NCBI GenBank assembly: GCA_017461605.1
Contig: JAFTXN010000005.1
Span: forward strand, 62,001 to 126,000
Direction of reading: 5' to 3'
From: Bacteroidaceae bacterium
GTDB lineage: Bacteria > Bacteroidota > Bacteroidia > Bacteroidales > Bacteroidaceae
Length of the DNA stretch: 64,000 bases
In this document: piece by piece, positions 1 to 8,717 of the stretch
Numbering within the stretch: position 1 is the first letter of the stretch
How the letters are laid out: the number at the start of each line of letters is the position of its first letter
Translations under genes and position numbers: made by a program
Notes under the pieces: model-generated
What the model saw: only the letters and a program-made list of their open reading frames with translations
The model's database searches: none
Told to the model about the DNA's origin: nothing

Positions 1-201
1 GTCGGACGAATGACGGTGAAGCTCCACGTTGCCCACCCAAAGCACTCCGCCAATGCGCACTTTGGCATTGAAGAAGTCGGGGCCTGCATCATGATTGTGC
101 AGACCGGGATCAAGAATTTCCACAGCCTCTCCGCTGTCTGCGACGAGGGGCGTGGCTGCATATAGCTTGTGCTGCCAAACGTAGTGGAGCAGTTTTTCCA
201 T
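1..201 (-). CDS. DUF2851 family protein, N-terminal part (runs off window)
   Basis: Reading the minus strand from the ATG at 201-199 gives 67 uninterrupted codons starting MEKLLHYVWQHKLYAAT and containing EILDPGLHNHDAGPDFFNAK followed by VRIGGVLWVGNVELHRHSSD. This is the characteristic start of the Bacteroidetes DUF2851 family, whose function I do not know. The rest of the gene lies beyond the window edge. A Bacteroidetes promoter (TTG, 20 bp, TACCTTTG on the minus strand) sits about 30 bp upstream, back to back with the helicase promoter. Family assignment rests on recognition of the N-terminal motif only. Confidence 0.75.
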   Translation of the reverse strand, partial: MEKLLHYVWQHKLYAATPLVADSGEAVEILDPGLHNHDAGPDFFNAKVRIGGVLWVGNVELHRHSSD

Positions 202-228
202 GGCTGAAGTGCTTGTGTGTCAATCGGA

Positions 229-259
229 CAAAGGTATGTTTTTTTCTTTGTCCTACCAA
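229..259 (-). promoter_or_regulatory. Bacteroidetes-type promoter for the DUF2851 gene
   Basis: The minus strand carries TACCTTTG (plus-strand CAAAGGTA at 229-236), matching the -7 consensus TAnnTTTG, with a -33 TTG (CAA at 257-259) 20 bp upstream. It fires leftward toward the start codon at 201. Confidence 0.7.
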
Positions 260-340
260 TAAACGCCTTGTCCAAGCTCTCATTTTCCTGTGTTTCTTTC
301 TGCTTTTTCGCCTTGCCGGATGTTTTTGTACGTCTTGTTG

Positions 341-372
341 TTGGAGTTTTCTTCTTACATACGCTACCTTTG
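341..372 (+). promoter_or_regulatory. Bacteroidetes-type promoter for the DEAD-box helicase
   Basis: TTG at 341-343, 21 bp spacer, then TACCTTTG at 365-372. It lies about 30 bp before the TTG start codon at 405, so the 5' leader would be short. Confidence 0.7.
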
Positions 373-404
373 CACACAGTATATACATATAATAATATCC
401 AACG

Positions 405-2228
405 TTGAAAACTTTTGAAGAACTTGGCGTCTCTGAGGAGATACGCCGCGCGATAGCCGAAATGGGCTACGAAACTCCCATGCCCGTGCAGGAAGAGGTG
501 ATTCCCTACTTGCTCGGTGTGGGCAACGATGTGATTGCGCTGGCTCAGACGGGCACGGGTAAGACTGCGGCCTACGGACTTCCGGTGTTGCAGAAGGTTC
601 GCCCGAACGACCGTTCGACGCAAGCCGTCATCCTCAGTCCGACGCGCGAACTCTGTCTGCAAATTGCTGACGACTTGAAGGATTATTCCAGATACATTGA
701 CGGATTGCGCGTCCTCGCTGTGTATGGCGGCTCAAGCATTGAGAGCCAAATCCGCACCCTGCGCAAGGGAGCCCAGGTCATAGTGGCCACGCCCGGGCGT
801 CTGATTGACTTGATGAACCGAGGCGTTGCCAAACTTGACAACGTGGAGAATGTGGTGCTCGACGAGGCCGACGAAATGTTGAACATGGGATTCTCCGAGA
901 GTATCGATGCCATTCTCGAAGGTGTACCTGCGGAGCGCAACACGCTGCTGTTCTCGGCCACGATGGGGCAAGAGATCGAGCGAATTGCCAAAAGCTATCT
1001 GGGCGATTACAAAGAGATTGTCGTAGGTTCGCGCAACGAGGGAGCCGAGCATGTCAACCATATCTACTATCTTGTGCATGCGAAGGACAAATACCTGGCG
1101 CTGAAGCGTGTGGTCGATTACTACCCTAAAATTTACGCCATCATCTTTTGCCGAACTCGCGTAGAGACTCAAGAGGTGGCCGATCTGCTTATCCGCGATG
1201 GTTACAATGCGGAGGCGCTTCATGGAGACTTGTCGCAGGCACAGCGAGACTTGACGATGCAAAAGTTCCGCCAACACCGCACGCAGTTCCTCGTGGCGAC
1301 CGATGTTGCGGCGCGCGGTTTGGATGTTGAGGATCTGACGCATGTCATCAATTACGGCTTGCCGGACGACGTGGAGAACTATACACACCGTTCGGGACGC
1401 ACCGGCCGTGCCGGAAAACGCGGTACGAGCATCAGCATCATCCATCTCCGCGAACGCGGCAAGGTGCGCATCATCGAGAAGGTCATAGGAAAGAAATTTG
1501 AGGCCGGCATTCTGCCCGAACCCAAAGAGATTTGCACGAAACAGCTATACCGTGTAATCGACGAGCTCGAGCACACCGAAGTGGACGAGAACGAGATTGC
1601 GCCTTTCCTCCCCGAAGTGTACAGAAAACTGGAATGGCTGACGAAAGAGGACCTCGTGAAGCGCGTTGTCAGCCGTGAGTTCGGCAGATTTCTGCGCTAC
1701 TATGCCGATGCTCCGCAAATCGAGCAGCCCACCGAGCGTGCGGCGAAGAAAGACGGCAGCGAGCGTCCCGCGCGTGGCCGTCGCGAGAAGCAAAGTGGTG
1801 GAGCACATCGCGCAGAGCCGGGCTATACGCGGCTTTTCCTGAACTTGGGGAAGCGTGACAACTTCTACGCTCGCGAAATCATCAATTTGGTGAATCGCTA
1901 TGTGAAGGGACAAATCGAGATTGGACGTATCGACCTGACAACGAATTGCTCCTTCTTCGAAGTGCCCGAAGCGCATGCCGATATTGTGATGCGCAAGTTG
2001 GCAAAAGCCCGTGTGGGCGACCGAAAAGTGGTGGTCGACTTTGCCGATCGCGAACCCCAAGTCGTGGGAGCCGGAACGCACAAGGAGCGCCGTCGCAGAG
2101 CCGTCGGAACCTCGCCAGCAGAGGGCCGAAAGGGCGGAAAGCAGCGTCGCAAGGAGCAACCCGAATTTGTGCCCATGAAAAAGAAGGCTCGCAAAGCCGA
2201 TGATTGGAAACAATTTTTTGAAGACTGA
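405..2228 (+). CDS. DEAD-box ATP-dependent RNA helicase with DbpA-type RNA-binding domain
   Basis: A 607-residue RNA helicase, expected to remodel rRNA or mRNA structure in the cytoplasm. Q motif GYETPMPVQ at residues 21-29, Walker A AQTGTGKT at 47-54, DEAD at 153-156, SAT at about 184-186 and motif VI HRSGRTGRAG at about 328 are all intact. Residues about 473-548 (YTRLFLNLGKRDNFY onward) resemble the DbpA/CsdA C-terminal RNA-binding fold, followed by a basic tail rich in R, K and G. The start is a TTG at 405; the protein MKTFEELGVSEEIRR matches the usual family start and no ATG fits better. Its TGA overlaps the next ATG (TGATG), implying translational coupling to the barrel protein. Whether it is the DeaD, CsdA or DbpA orthologue cannot be decided from motifs. 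Confidence 0.95.
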   Translation: MKTFEELGVSEEIRRAIAEMGYETPMPVQEEVIPYLLGVGNDVIALAQTGTGKTAAYGLPVLQKVRPNDRSTQAVILSPTRELCLQIADDLKDYSRYIDGLRVLAVYGGSSIESQIRTLRKGAQVIVATPGRLIDLMNRGVAKLDNVENVVLDEADEMLNMGFSESIDAILEGVPAERNTLLFSATMGQEIERIAKSYLGDYKEIVVGSRNEGAEHVNHIYYLVHAKDKYLALKRVVDYYPKIYAIIFCRTRVETQEVADLLIRDGYNAEALHGDLSQAQRDLTMQKFRQHRTQFLVATDVAARGLDVEDLTHVINYGLPDDVENYTHRSGRTGRAGKRGTSISIIHLRERGKVRIIEKVIGKKFEAGILPEPKEICTKQLYRVIDELEHTEVDENEIAPFLPEVYRKLEWLTKEDLVKRVVSREFGRFLRYYADAPQIEQPTERAAKKDGSERPARGRREKQSGGAHRAEPGYTRLFLNLGKRDNFYAREIINLVNRYVKGQIEIGRIDLTTNCSFFEVPEAHADIVMRKLAKARVGDRKVVVDFADREPQVVGAGTHKERRRRAVGTSPAEGRKGGKQRRKEQPEFVPMKKKARKADDWKQFFED

Positions 2229-2929
2229 TGAGTGAGAACAAGCTAACTTTCCGAACGATTGTAGTCGGTGTGATGATATTGCTATGGTCGATGTTGCCCG
2301 TTGCAGCCTCGGCGCAGACGTGGCAGTTCCGCATTGGCGGTGGTCTGGCGAGTCAATTCAAGGACAGCCGTCCCGTGGGGGCATTCAAGCTCGGCGTTGG
2401 TTACGAGCACGAGTTCGATCAGCATTGGACCCTCACACCCTCTTTGTATTTCTATGCCAAGGGGCGCAAGCTCCCCGACGAGTCGGTGGCCATCCGCGAT
2501 GCCGATGGCAATCATGTGCTCGACGATGACGGCAATCCTGTCTACGGAGTGAAAGGCACCACCATCACGGCCAATTATGTGGAGGCTGCTTTCCCGTTCA
2601 GCTACTATGTACGCACGTCCGAGCGCCGCTATCTCATCTTTTCGGCCGGTCCGTATGTGTCTGTGGGAGTGGCAGGCAAGCACACGGTGAAAGGCGATGC
2701 CGAGCGCGAGGGCGCCGAGAAACTGTATGTGGAGCAGAAGACGTTCAGCGTGGATGGCATCCGCCGTTTTGATGCCGGCTTGCAGGCATCTGTGGCCTAC
2801 CAGTTCACCGACAACCTGGTGCTGGGCATTGAGGCCGACTTCGGTCTGACGCCCTTTACTCGCGACGGCGGTCGCAATGTATCGGGGCTGCTGACGTTAA
2901 GTTACCGTTTCGACATGCGCTCGCGTTGA
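2228..2929 (+). CDS. Outer-membrane beta-barrel (porin-like) protein
   Basis: 233 residues. A signal peptide spans roughly residues 1-30 (hydrophobic VVGVMILLWSMLPVAASAQ). The mature part has alternating amphipathic strands with aromatic ends, such as FKLGVGYEHEFDQHW, YFIFSAGP-like YLIFSAGPYVSVG and a final LTLSYRF, as expected for an 8-10-stranded barrel of the OprW/OMP_b-brl type. The ATG overlaps the helicase stop, so the two are co-transcribed. A soluble helicase and an outer-membrane protein have no obvious functional link. No ligand can be inferred. Confidence 0.75.
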   Translation: MSENKLTFRTIVVGVMILLWSMLPVAASAQTWQFRIGGGLASQFKDSRPVGAFKLGVGYEHEFDQHWTLTPSLYFYAKGRKLPDESVAIRDADGNHVLDDDGNPVYGVKGTTITANYVEAAFPFSYYVRTSERRYLIFSAGPYVSVGVAGKHTVKGDAEREGAEKLYVEQKTFSVDGIRRFDAGLQASVAYQFTDNLVLGIEADFGLTPFTRDGGRNVSGLLTLSYRFDMRSR

Positions 2930-2961
2930 TGTGAAGCGTTGAAAATCACTACAAATAGGTA

Positions 2962-2992
2962 TTGCAGGCTTGCACGGACGCTCATATCTTTG
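2962..2992 (+). promoter_or_regulatory. Promoter of the candidate small RNA
   Basis: TTG at 2962-2964, 20 bp spacer and TATCTTTG at 2985-2992: a near-ideal Bacteroidetes sigma-ABfr promoter with no convincing reading frame behind it. Confidence 0.7.
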
Positions 2993-2997
2993 CACCG

Positions 2998-3150
2998 TGA
3001 ATTACAAGCCAAATCCGCGCGAGCGGAGACACGGACTCCGAGCACCCGTCGTGATGACCCGTCCGTCCGTGTTCCATCATGAGAAAATTGTTATGTCTAT
3101 GTCGTAATGAGCCACGCATCCGAGAATTCGGGCGTGGCTCATTTCGTTTT
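2998..3150 (+). ncRNA. Candidate structured small RNA (about 150 nt)
   Basis: A good promoter ends at 2992 and an intrinsic terminator lies at 3108-3150, with no open frame of note between them. The transcript would begin near 2998. Visible structure: a 5-bp stem TCCGC/GCGGA closed by a GCGA tetraloop (3014-3027), then an 8-bp stem ACACGGAC (3029-3036) / GTCCGTGT (3065-3072) enclosing a 28-nt loop, an A/U-rich single-stranded stretch (about 3077-3107), and the terminator. It carries none of the diagnostic motifs I know for SRP RNA, tmRNA or RNase P RNA. A 6S-like or trans-acting regulatory RNA is possible. It could instead be an orphan leader for floA with early termination. Confidence 0.55.
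3108..3150 (+). terminator. Intrinsic terminator of the candidate sRNA
   Basis: Perfect 10-bp stem TGAGCCACGC (3108-3117) / GCGTGGCTCA (3132-3141), extended inside by CCG/CGG around an AGAATT loop, then a T-rich tract (tttcgtttt). Confidence 0.8.
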
Positions 3151-3230
3151 CAGCCCTGACTGTCCAAGCGCAGGCGATGCCGTCGGAACCGCTTTGGCGA
3201 AGTGTGCAAAAACAGGCAGGCTTTCGGCGA

Positions 3231-3333
3231 AATTCTGCAGTGCTTCCCGAAAATTCTGCAAGCACTGCAGAATTTTCTAAACGCCTTGTAAATTTTTGTC
3301 CATTTCATCGGAATTTTTCTGACAATCTGTCAG
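3231..3333 (+). repeat. 21-bp-phased modular palindromic repeat, copy A (with tail)
   Basis: Modules CTGCAGTGCTTCCCG (3235), CTGCAAGCACTGCAG (3256) and CTAAACGCCTTGTAA (3277) start exactly 21 bp apart, separated by A/T-rich hexamers. About 27 bp further is the tail palindrome CTGACAATCTGTCAG (3319-3333). It lies between the sRNA terminator and the floA promoter. Confidence 0.9.
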
Positions 3334-3407
3334 CCTTTTCTGCTCGCATTTCTACGATTTCAACGCGAAAACTCCGCTCGTGTGCGAGCGTTTTCGGAAG
3401 ACGTGTG

Positions 3408-3439
3408 TTTGGGTGTGAAAAATAAATACTCTATATTTG
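3408..3439 (+). promoter_or_regulatory. floA promoter
   Basis: TTTG at 3408-3411, 20 bp spacer, TATATTTG at 3432-3439; 42 bp before the floA ATG. Confidence 0.75.
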
Positions 3440-3481
3440 TCCCGATAACCCCTATGCAAAACACTTAAAATCCTATCTGTT

Positions 3482-4477
3482 ATGTTTGACGCACCTCTTC
3501 TGTCCGTAGCATTGGTAGTGGGACTCGTCGTTCTGCTATCTATCTTTTTCCACTTTGTGCCCTTCTTCCTCTGGCTCTCGGCCAAAGTTTCGGGCGTACA
3601 CATTTCGCTCATTCAGCTATTCTTGATGCGTATCCGCAATGTGCCCCCTGGCATCATCGTGCCTTCCCTGATTGAGGCCCACAAGGCCGGACTTCGCAAC
3701 ATCACACGCGACAACCTGGAAGCCCATTATATGACCGGCGGCCATGTGCAGCGAGTGGTGCATGCACTGGTCAGCGCTTCGAAAGCCAACATCGACCTTC
3801 CCTTCGAGAAGGCTACAGCCATCGACCTCGCAGGCCGTGATGTGTTCGAGGCGGTGCAAACTTCGGTCAACCCGAAAGTGATTGACACCCCGCCGGTGGC
3901 AGCCGTGGCCAAGAACGGTATCCAGCTCATCGCCAAGGCTCGCGTAACGGTGCGTGCCAACATACATCAGCTCGTGGGAGGTGCAGGCGAAGACACCATA
4001 TTGGCACGTGTCGGCGAGGGAATCGTGTCGAGCATCGGTTCGGCCGTGTCGCACGAAGAAGTGCTCGAAAATCCCGACTCCATATCCAAGCTTGTGCTCC
4101 GTAAGGGTCTGGATGCCGGAACGGCTTTCGAAATTCTCTCCATCGACATTGCCGACATCGACGTGGGTAAGAACATCGGTGCCACTCTGCAGATGGATCA
4201 GGCCAACGCCGATAAGAACATTGCACAAGCCAAGGCCGAAGAGCGCCGTGCCATGGCCGTGGCCACCGAGCAGGAGATGAAGGCCAAAGCTCAGGAGGCG
4301 AGAGCCGACGTGATACAGGCCGAAGCCGAAGTGCCCAAGGCGCTGGCTCAAGCATTGCGCGAGGGAAACATGGGCTTCATGGACTTTTATCGCCTTCAGA
4401 ATCTGAAAGGTGACACTGCGATGCGCGAAAACTTTTCCAAACTCGGAAAAGACGACATCACCGAAATCATAAAATAA
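3482..4477 (+). CDS. floA: Flotillin-like protein FloA (SPFH family)
   Basis: 331 residues, the usual FloA length. A hydrophobic N-terminus ([27 protein letters not shown]) anchors it in the inner membrane. An SPFH-like core follows (about 60-230), then an Ala/Glu-rich coiled coil (about 235-300: [19 protein letters not shown]) and the FloA-typical end. FloA scaffolds functional membrane microdomains and affects secretion and signalling. It has its own promoter and appears monocistronic, with a GC-rich hairpin at 4500-4531 after it. The membrane protein NfeD, often encoded beside flotillins, is not adjacent. Confidence 0.92.
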   Translation: MFDAPLLSVALVVGLVVLLSIFFHFVPFFLWLSAKVSGVHISLIQLFLMRIRNVPPGIIVPSLIEAHKAGLRNITRDNLEAHYMTGGHVQRVVHALVSASKANIDLPFEKATAIDLAGRDVFEAVQTSVNPKVIDTPPVAAVAKNGIQLIAKARVTVRANIHQLVGGAGEDTILARVGEGIVSSIGSAVSHEEVLENPDSISKLVLRKGLDAGTAFEILSIDIADIDVGKNIGATLQMDQANADKNIAQAKAEERRAMAVATEQEMKAKAQEARADVIQAEAEVPKALAQALREGNMGFMDFYRLQNLKGDTAMRENFSKLGKDDITEIIK

Positions 4478-4499
4478 TCCTTCGAGGCTGACAACCTAT

Positions 4500-4531
4500 G
4501 GTCGGGCGCGGCCCTCTGACTGTGCCCGACC
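4500..4531 (+). terminator. Hairpin after floA
   Basis: GGTCGGGC (4500-4507) pairs perfectly with GCCCGACC (4524-4531). The following T-tract is poor, so termination is plausible but not certain. Confidence 0.5.
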
Positions 4532-4587
4532 GATTTCATAAAACCTGAAAACAAAATCATAATACTAATCCTAAAACACAAAAGCCA

Positions 4588-7500
4588 ATGAGAAAAAATC
4601 GACTCCTCACCCTGCTCGTTTGCTGCATGGCAGCCGTAGCATCTTGGGCAGCCGTTCCGTTTGAGGTAACCACCATCACGAATGGTGAGTTTGCCGAGGG
4701 CACAAAGTGGTACACCATGAAGATTCACACCAGTGGTTTCTACTTTCGCTACAACAGCGCGAACGAATTCTTGACACTCAGTGACGTAACCACTCAGAAA
4801 GCCGACACAGACTTGTGGTGTTTCACCGGAAATGCCACCGATGGTTACAAAATTTATAACAAAGCCGCCGGCGCCGGCAAGATGTTGGCCTCGGCAGCCA
4901 ATCTCGCCGATGGCAATACCGGCGGAAGCACTTATGCGCATCTCATGTCCGAGGCAGTCATCACGGCAGACCATGTTGCCGTATGGGATCTCACTGCATC
5001 GTCACACATCACGGGAGGCTTCTACATTCATCACCATGGTAAGGCTTACGGAAGTGCCAGCCTGAATAAGCGCGGCGACAAGCTGGCTTTTTGGACAGGC
5101 GGTGCCGATGCCGGTTCCACGGTAGTGATAGAAAGCGGAGAGTGGGAGCCGACTTTCAGCGCCTCACCTGCGCCGACTGCCGATGCTTTCGCACCTTCTA
5201 CGGTATGGTACACCATGCAGTTGGGCCAAAGCGGATTTGTGCTTTCTGACAATGGCGAAAATTCTTACATCCCTCTGGACAAAGCCACAACCACGCTGGA
5301 AGATGCCGACTTGTGGTGCTTCGTTGGCGACAACGAGGGCGGATATCTCATCTACAACAAGCAGGCCGGTCCCACCAAGGTCTTGGCTTCGCCCGCCAAT
5401 ATCTCAGGTGACGGCAAGAGCGCTTATTCGGTGCTGAAAGTCCTCGACGGACTCACCGATGGGGAAAAATTGTGGCACGTAGAGCGTTCGACCGATGTCG
5501 CCGATGTTGATGGATGTTACCTTATCAAGCATGGAACTTCCTACGCCATCAACAACAATGGCGGCAACGGCAAGGTGGCATTTTGGACCGGCGGCCGCGA
5601 TCAGGGTTCTACCTTCAACATCCGTTTCGCAGAGACTACGCAAGAAATAAGCATGCTCTCCGGTATTTTCACAGCGAGCAACGGCGGCAAAACATGGCAC
5701 GCCAAGTGGAGCAGCAATGCGCTTGAAGGACTTACCTTCGGCACCGCACAAAACAACATGAGCACCGAGGGTAATTATCTCGCACTCTACACCGGTGGCG
5801 GAGGCTCTTGCCAATGGACGATCACGGCTCCTGAAGATTGCGTAGTCAAGGCTTATTCTTTCAACTTTGCCAACCACAATTCTGCCACCGACTATACGTT
5901 GACGCTCACCGCGGGTGGAAAATCCTATACCACCGGTGCGGAAGCGCAGAGTGTCAGTGTGGAAGGTTTGGATGAGCGTACAGCCATGTTCACCACCGCA
6001 GGTGCAAACAAGGGTGTGACGGTTTCGGATTTCTACGTAACAGTCAGCCGTTCGCTCATCGAGCCCGAACCTCAGTTCGATGTGTTTACAACTCGTCCCG
6101 GTGATATCGTGTATCGCATCCCGGCTATCGCAACAGCCTACAATGGAGACCTGATTGCTGTCGCCGACTATCGCCACAGCGGCGCTGATATCGGAATGGC
6201 CACCAATGGACGTATCGACCTCCGCGCCCGTATCAGCCACGACAATGGTGCGACGTGGGATCCCATCTTCCCCATCATCGAAGGTAAGGGTGCCGCTTCG
6301 CCCGACTCCATGAATGTTGCCTTTGGCGACCCGTGCATTGTGGCCGACCGCGAAAGCAGTCGCGTGATGGTGCTGAGCTGTTCAGGAAACATCAGCTTCC
6401 CCAACGGAATCCGTACCAACCACCAAGGAATTGCTCGCTTCTATTCTGAAGACAACGGAAAGACTTGGAGCAAACCGGTAGACATCTCCGAAAGTATCTA
6501 CACGCAGTTTGACAAACGTGCAGCGGGTCCCATTCGCTGTATGTTCATTGGCAGCGGAAAGATATCGCAGAGCAAAACCGTGAAAGTGGGCGACTATTAT
6601 CGCCTCTACTGTGCGCCGCTCGTGAAGCTTGGCGACGGAAGCAATGTGAACTTTGTGCTTTATTCCGATGACTTCGGCGACACTTGGAAAGTGCTTGGCG
6701 GTGTCGACATTTCGCCCATCCCGAGTGGCGGCGACGAGCCCAAGGCCGACGAACTGCCTGACGGAAGTGTGATTGTCAGTTCCAGAACCAACGGTGGCCG
6801 TATCTATAATATCTACACCTTTACCAACACAGCCACCGGTGAGGGTAGCTGGGGCGCTGCCGCATGGTCGAATGCCAATAACAATGGTACAGTGGCCGTG
6901 AGCAACTCTACGAACGGCGAAATCATGTTTGTGCCCGTGCAGCGTGCTTCCGACGGAAAGAAGCTCTATCTCGCACTGCAGAGTGTGCCTTTCGGCAGTG
7001 GCCGCGCCAATGTCGGAATCTACTACAAGGAGCTTGAGAGCCTGGCGGACTTCGTGTCGCCCGACAGCCTTGCGAAGAACTGGGACGGCCGTCACCAGTC
7101 CAGCTACATGTATTCGGCTTACAGCACCATGACTTGGCAGCAGAACAACACGCTGGGCTTCCTCTATGAAGAAGAAACCTATGGCCGTGCTTACACCATC
7201 GTCTACAAAAATTACAGCATCGAGCAAATCACCGACAGTGCCTATGCCTATTGCGCTACGGTGGATGCCGATTCGCTCGTAGCCGCATCTATCGATTGCA
7301 AGACTGCATCCACATTGGCCAACGTGGGACGCAACGTGGGTCAGGTGAGCCAGGAGGCTGTTGCCGAAATCGAAGCAGCGCTTTCTGCCTACAAGGCCGA
7401 ACCTTCGCGTGCCAACTACGAAGCCATCAACGAGGCGATTGCGTACAGCTATATCCCCTTGGTGGAAGGCAAGTGGTACCGCTTGAGAAATGTGATGTAC

Positions 7501-8409
7501 GAGAACAAATACATGGCTCCCGCGAGCGGAAAGTTTGTGGCTTCCAACATTGACAAAGCAGATGCTGACCAGTATTTCATGTTCTGTTCGGCAGGTTCTG
7601 ACTTGTGGAATCTTTACAACGGAAACTACGAAGCATACCTCGCACCCAATGTGGCGATCGAAACACAGATTCTGACCACTCCCGATCAGGCAGCCGCAGC
7701 TATCTACCGTGTGACTTCATCTGTCAACGGCCGTAGCGCGCTTTCCTGCACCAATGGTAAGAGTTATGATGGAGTGCACGTACCCGGCGACCAAAGCCGT
7801 TTGGTACCTTGGACATCGGGTGCCGACGCTTCACAGTGGTACATCGAGCCTGCCGATACCATTGCGGTAACTATCCCTGCAGCAGGTTGGGCAACGCTCA
7901 ATATGCCTTTCAGCGTAGCCATTCCCGAGGGCGTAACTGTCTATGCCACCGGCGAACGTTTCATCGTGGAGGATGTGGAATGCCTCTTCATCTCCGAAGT
8001 TGCCGACATCGTACCGGCTTGCACACCCGTGTTGCTCAAGGCTGAGGCCGGCACTTACACTTTCGCAATCCCCGATTTCGGTTGGGGTCGCCCCGTGAAC
8101 AGCAGTCTCACCGGTTTGCTCAAGAATGCCGGCGTTTCGGGCAGCAACGTCTACACCGTGGGTGAGAACAAACTCGTGAAGCGTAGCGGTTCTACCGGCT
8201 CAATGAAGGCCAACACTGCCTACTATACGGCAGAGAGTGAAGCCACCGAACTTCCCTTTACCCTCGAAGAAGGCACACCTGTGGGAATCATCTCCGTGGA
8301 TGCCGACCTGAAGAATGTGAAGTTCTTCGACCTCAGCGGTCGTCCCGTGCAGAAGCCTGCCTCCGGCATTTATGTTACTTCCGATGGCCGTAAGGTATTG
8401 GTGAAGTAA
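4588..8409 (+). CDS. Secreted multidomain exo-alpha-sialidase (GH33)
   Basis: 1273 residues; cleaves terminal sialic acids from host glycoproteins outside the cell. Signal peptide at 1-21 (LLTLLVCCMAAVASWA). The catalytic propeller, about residues 495-880, has the FRIP-type motif YRIPA near 509, an ADYRHSGADIG acidic loop, and Asp-boxes SHDNGATW (about 550), YSEDNGKTW (about 619) and YSDDFGDTW (about 692). Three related beta-trefoil-like modules sharing WYTM/WYRL, LWCF/LWNL, IYN/LYN and WT(G/S)G motifs occur at about 28-190, 205-350 and 965-1090, and a beta-sandwich-like stretch sits at 355-490. The last 40 residues (KFFDLSGRPVQKPASGIYV, then GRKVLVK) resemble a type IX secretion or surface-sorting tail of Prevotella. 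A strong terminator follows. Confidence 0.92.
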   Translation: MRKNRLLTLLVCCMAAVASWAAVPFEVTTITNGEFAEGTKWYTMKIHTSGFYFRYNSANEFLTLSDVTTQKADTDLWCFTGNATDGYKIYNKAAGAGKMLASAANLADGNTGGSTYAHLMSEAVITADHVAVWDLTASSHITGGFYIHHHGKAYGSASLNKRGDKLAFWTGGADAGSTVVIESGEWEPTFSASPAPTADAFAPSTVWYTMQLGQSGFVLSDNGENSYIPLDKATTTLEDADLWCFVGDNEGGYLIYNKQAGPTKVLASPANISGDGKSAYSVLKVLDGLTDGEKLWHVERSTDVADVDGCYLIKHGTSYAINNNGGNGKVAFWTGGRDQGSTFNIRFAETTQEISMLSGIFTASNGGKTWHAKWSSNALEGLTFGTAQNNMSTEGNYLALYTGGGGSCQWTITAPEDCVVKAYSFNFANHNSATDYTLTLTAGGKSYTTGAEAQSVSVEGLDERTAMFTTAGANKGVTVSDFYVTVSRSLIEPEPQFDVFTTRPGDIVYRIPAIATAYNGDLIAVADYRHSGADIGMATNGRIDLRARISHDNGATWDPIFPIIEGKGAASPDSMNVAFGDPCIVADRESSRVMVLSCSGNISFPNGIRTNHQGIARFYSEDNGKTWSKPVDISESIYTQFDKRAAGPIRCMFIGSGKISQSKTVKVGDYYRLYCAPLVKLGDGSNVNFVLYSDDFGDTWKVLGGVDISPIPSGGDEPKADELPDGSVIVSSRTNGGRIYNIYTFTNTATGEGSWGAAAWSNANNNGTVAVSNSTNGEIMFVPVQRASDGKKLYLALQSVPFGSGRANVGIYYKELESLADFVSPDSLAKNWDGRHQSSYMYSAYSTMTWQQNNTLGFLYEEETYGRAYTIVYKNYSIEQITDSAYAYCATVDADSLVAASIDCKTASTLANVGRNVGQVSQEAVAEIEAALSAYKAEPSRANYEAINEAIAYSYIPLVEGKWYRLRNVMYENKYMAPASGKFVASNIDKADADQYFMFCSAGSDLWNLYNGNYEAYLAPNVAIETQILTTPDQAAAAIYRVTSSVNGRSALSCTNGKSYDGVHVPGDQSRLVPWTSGADASQWYIEPADTIAVTIPAAGWATLNMPFSVAIPEGVTVYATGERFIVEDVECLFISEVADIVPACTPVLLKAEAGTYTFAIPDFGWGRPVNSSLTGLLKNAGVSGSNVYTVGENKLVKRSGSTGSMKANTAYYTAESEATELPFTLEEGTPVGIISVDADLKNVKFFDLSGRPVQKPASGIYVTSDGRKVLVK

Positions 8410-8436
8410 GCAAGCATCATTCTGCATGAAATATAG

Positions 8437-8468
8437 AAAATTCCGCTCCCCGTGGGCGGAATTTTTTT
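8437..8468 (+). terminator. Intrinsic terminator of the sialidase gene
   Basis: AAAATTCCGC (8437-8446) pairs perfectly with GCGGAATTTT (8456-8465) across a 9-nt loop and runs into a T-tract. Confidence 0.85.
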
Positions 8469-8543
8469 GTGTCTTTGCAGGAGCGAAAAATGCGGATGAA
8501 ATGGGCGATTTCTGCACCGGAAAATCGCACACCCATTTTGTGA

Positions 8544-8611
8544 AAATCTGCAGTGCTTGCAGATTTTTCTACAAGCACTGCAGAAAATTCTGCAAGCACT
8601 GCAGATTTTCG
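8544..8611 (+). repeat. 21-bp-phased modular repeat, copy B
   Basis: CTGCAGTGCTTGCAG (8548), CTACAAGCACTGCAG (8569) and CTGCAAGCACTGCAG (8590), exactly 21 bp apart: one module followed by two reverse-complement versions. To the left, 8483-8507 read on the minus strand contains CCCATTTCATCCGCATTTTT, matching the flank of copies A and G, so the tail is on the other side here. Confidence 0.9.
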
Positions 8612-8705
8612 CGCATTGGGAGCAGGTTTCCCGAGCAACGAGCCGGCAGAGTGGGTGAGGGAAGCAAAACTTCGCGCCGGCACTGCTGCAATCAAAAATA
8701 ATCAG

Positions 8706-8713
8706 TACCTTTG
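8706..8713 (+). promoter_or_regulatory. Putative promoter of the THUMP methyltransferase / dipeptidyl peptidase operon
   Basis: TACCTTTG at 8706-8713 matches the -7 box; no clear TTG is present at -33. Transcription would produce a leader of about 300 nt before the ATG at 9022. Confidence 0.5.
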
Positions 8714-8717
8714 CTTC

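Noticed and set aside
3231-3333. The 21-bp repeat arrays as CRISPR arrays
   Set aside because: The gaps between modules are 6-bp A/T-rich strings rather than unique spacers, modules invert freely, there are only three or four per locus, and no cas genes are present.
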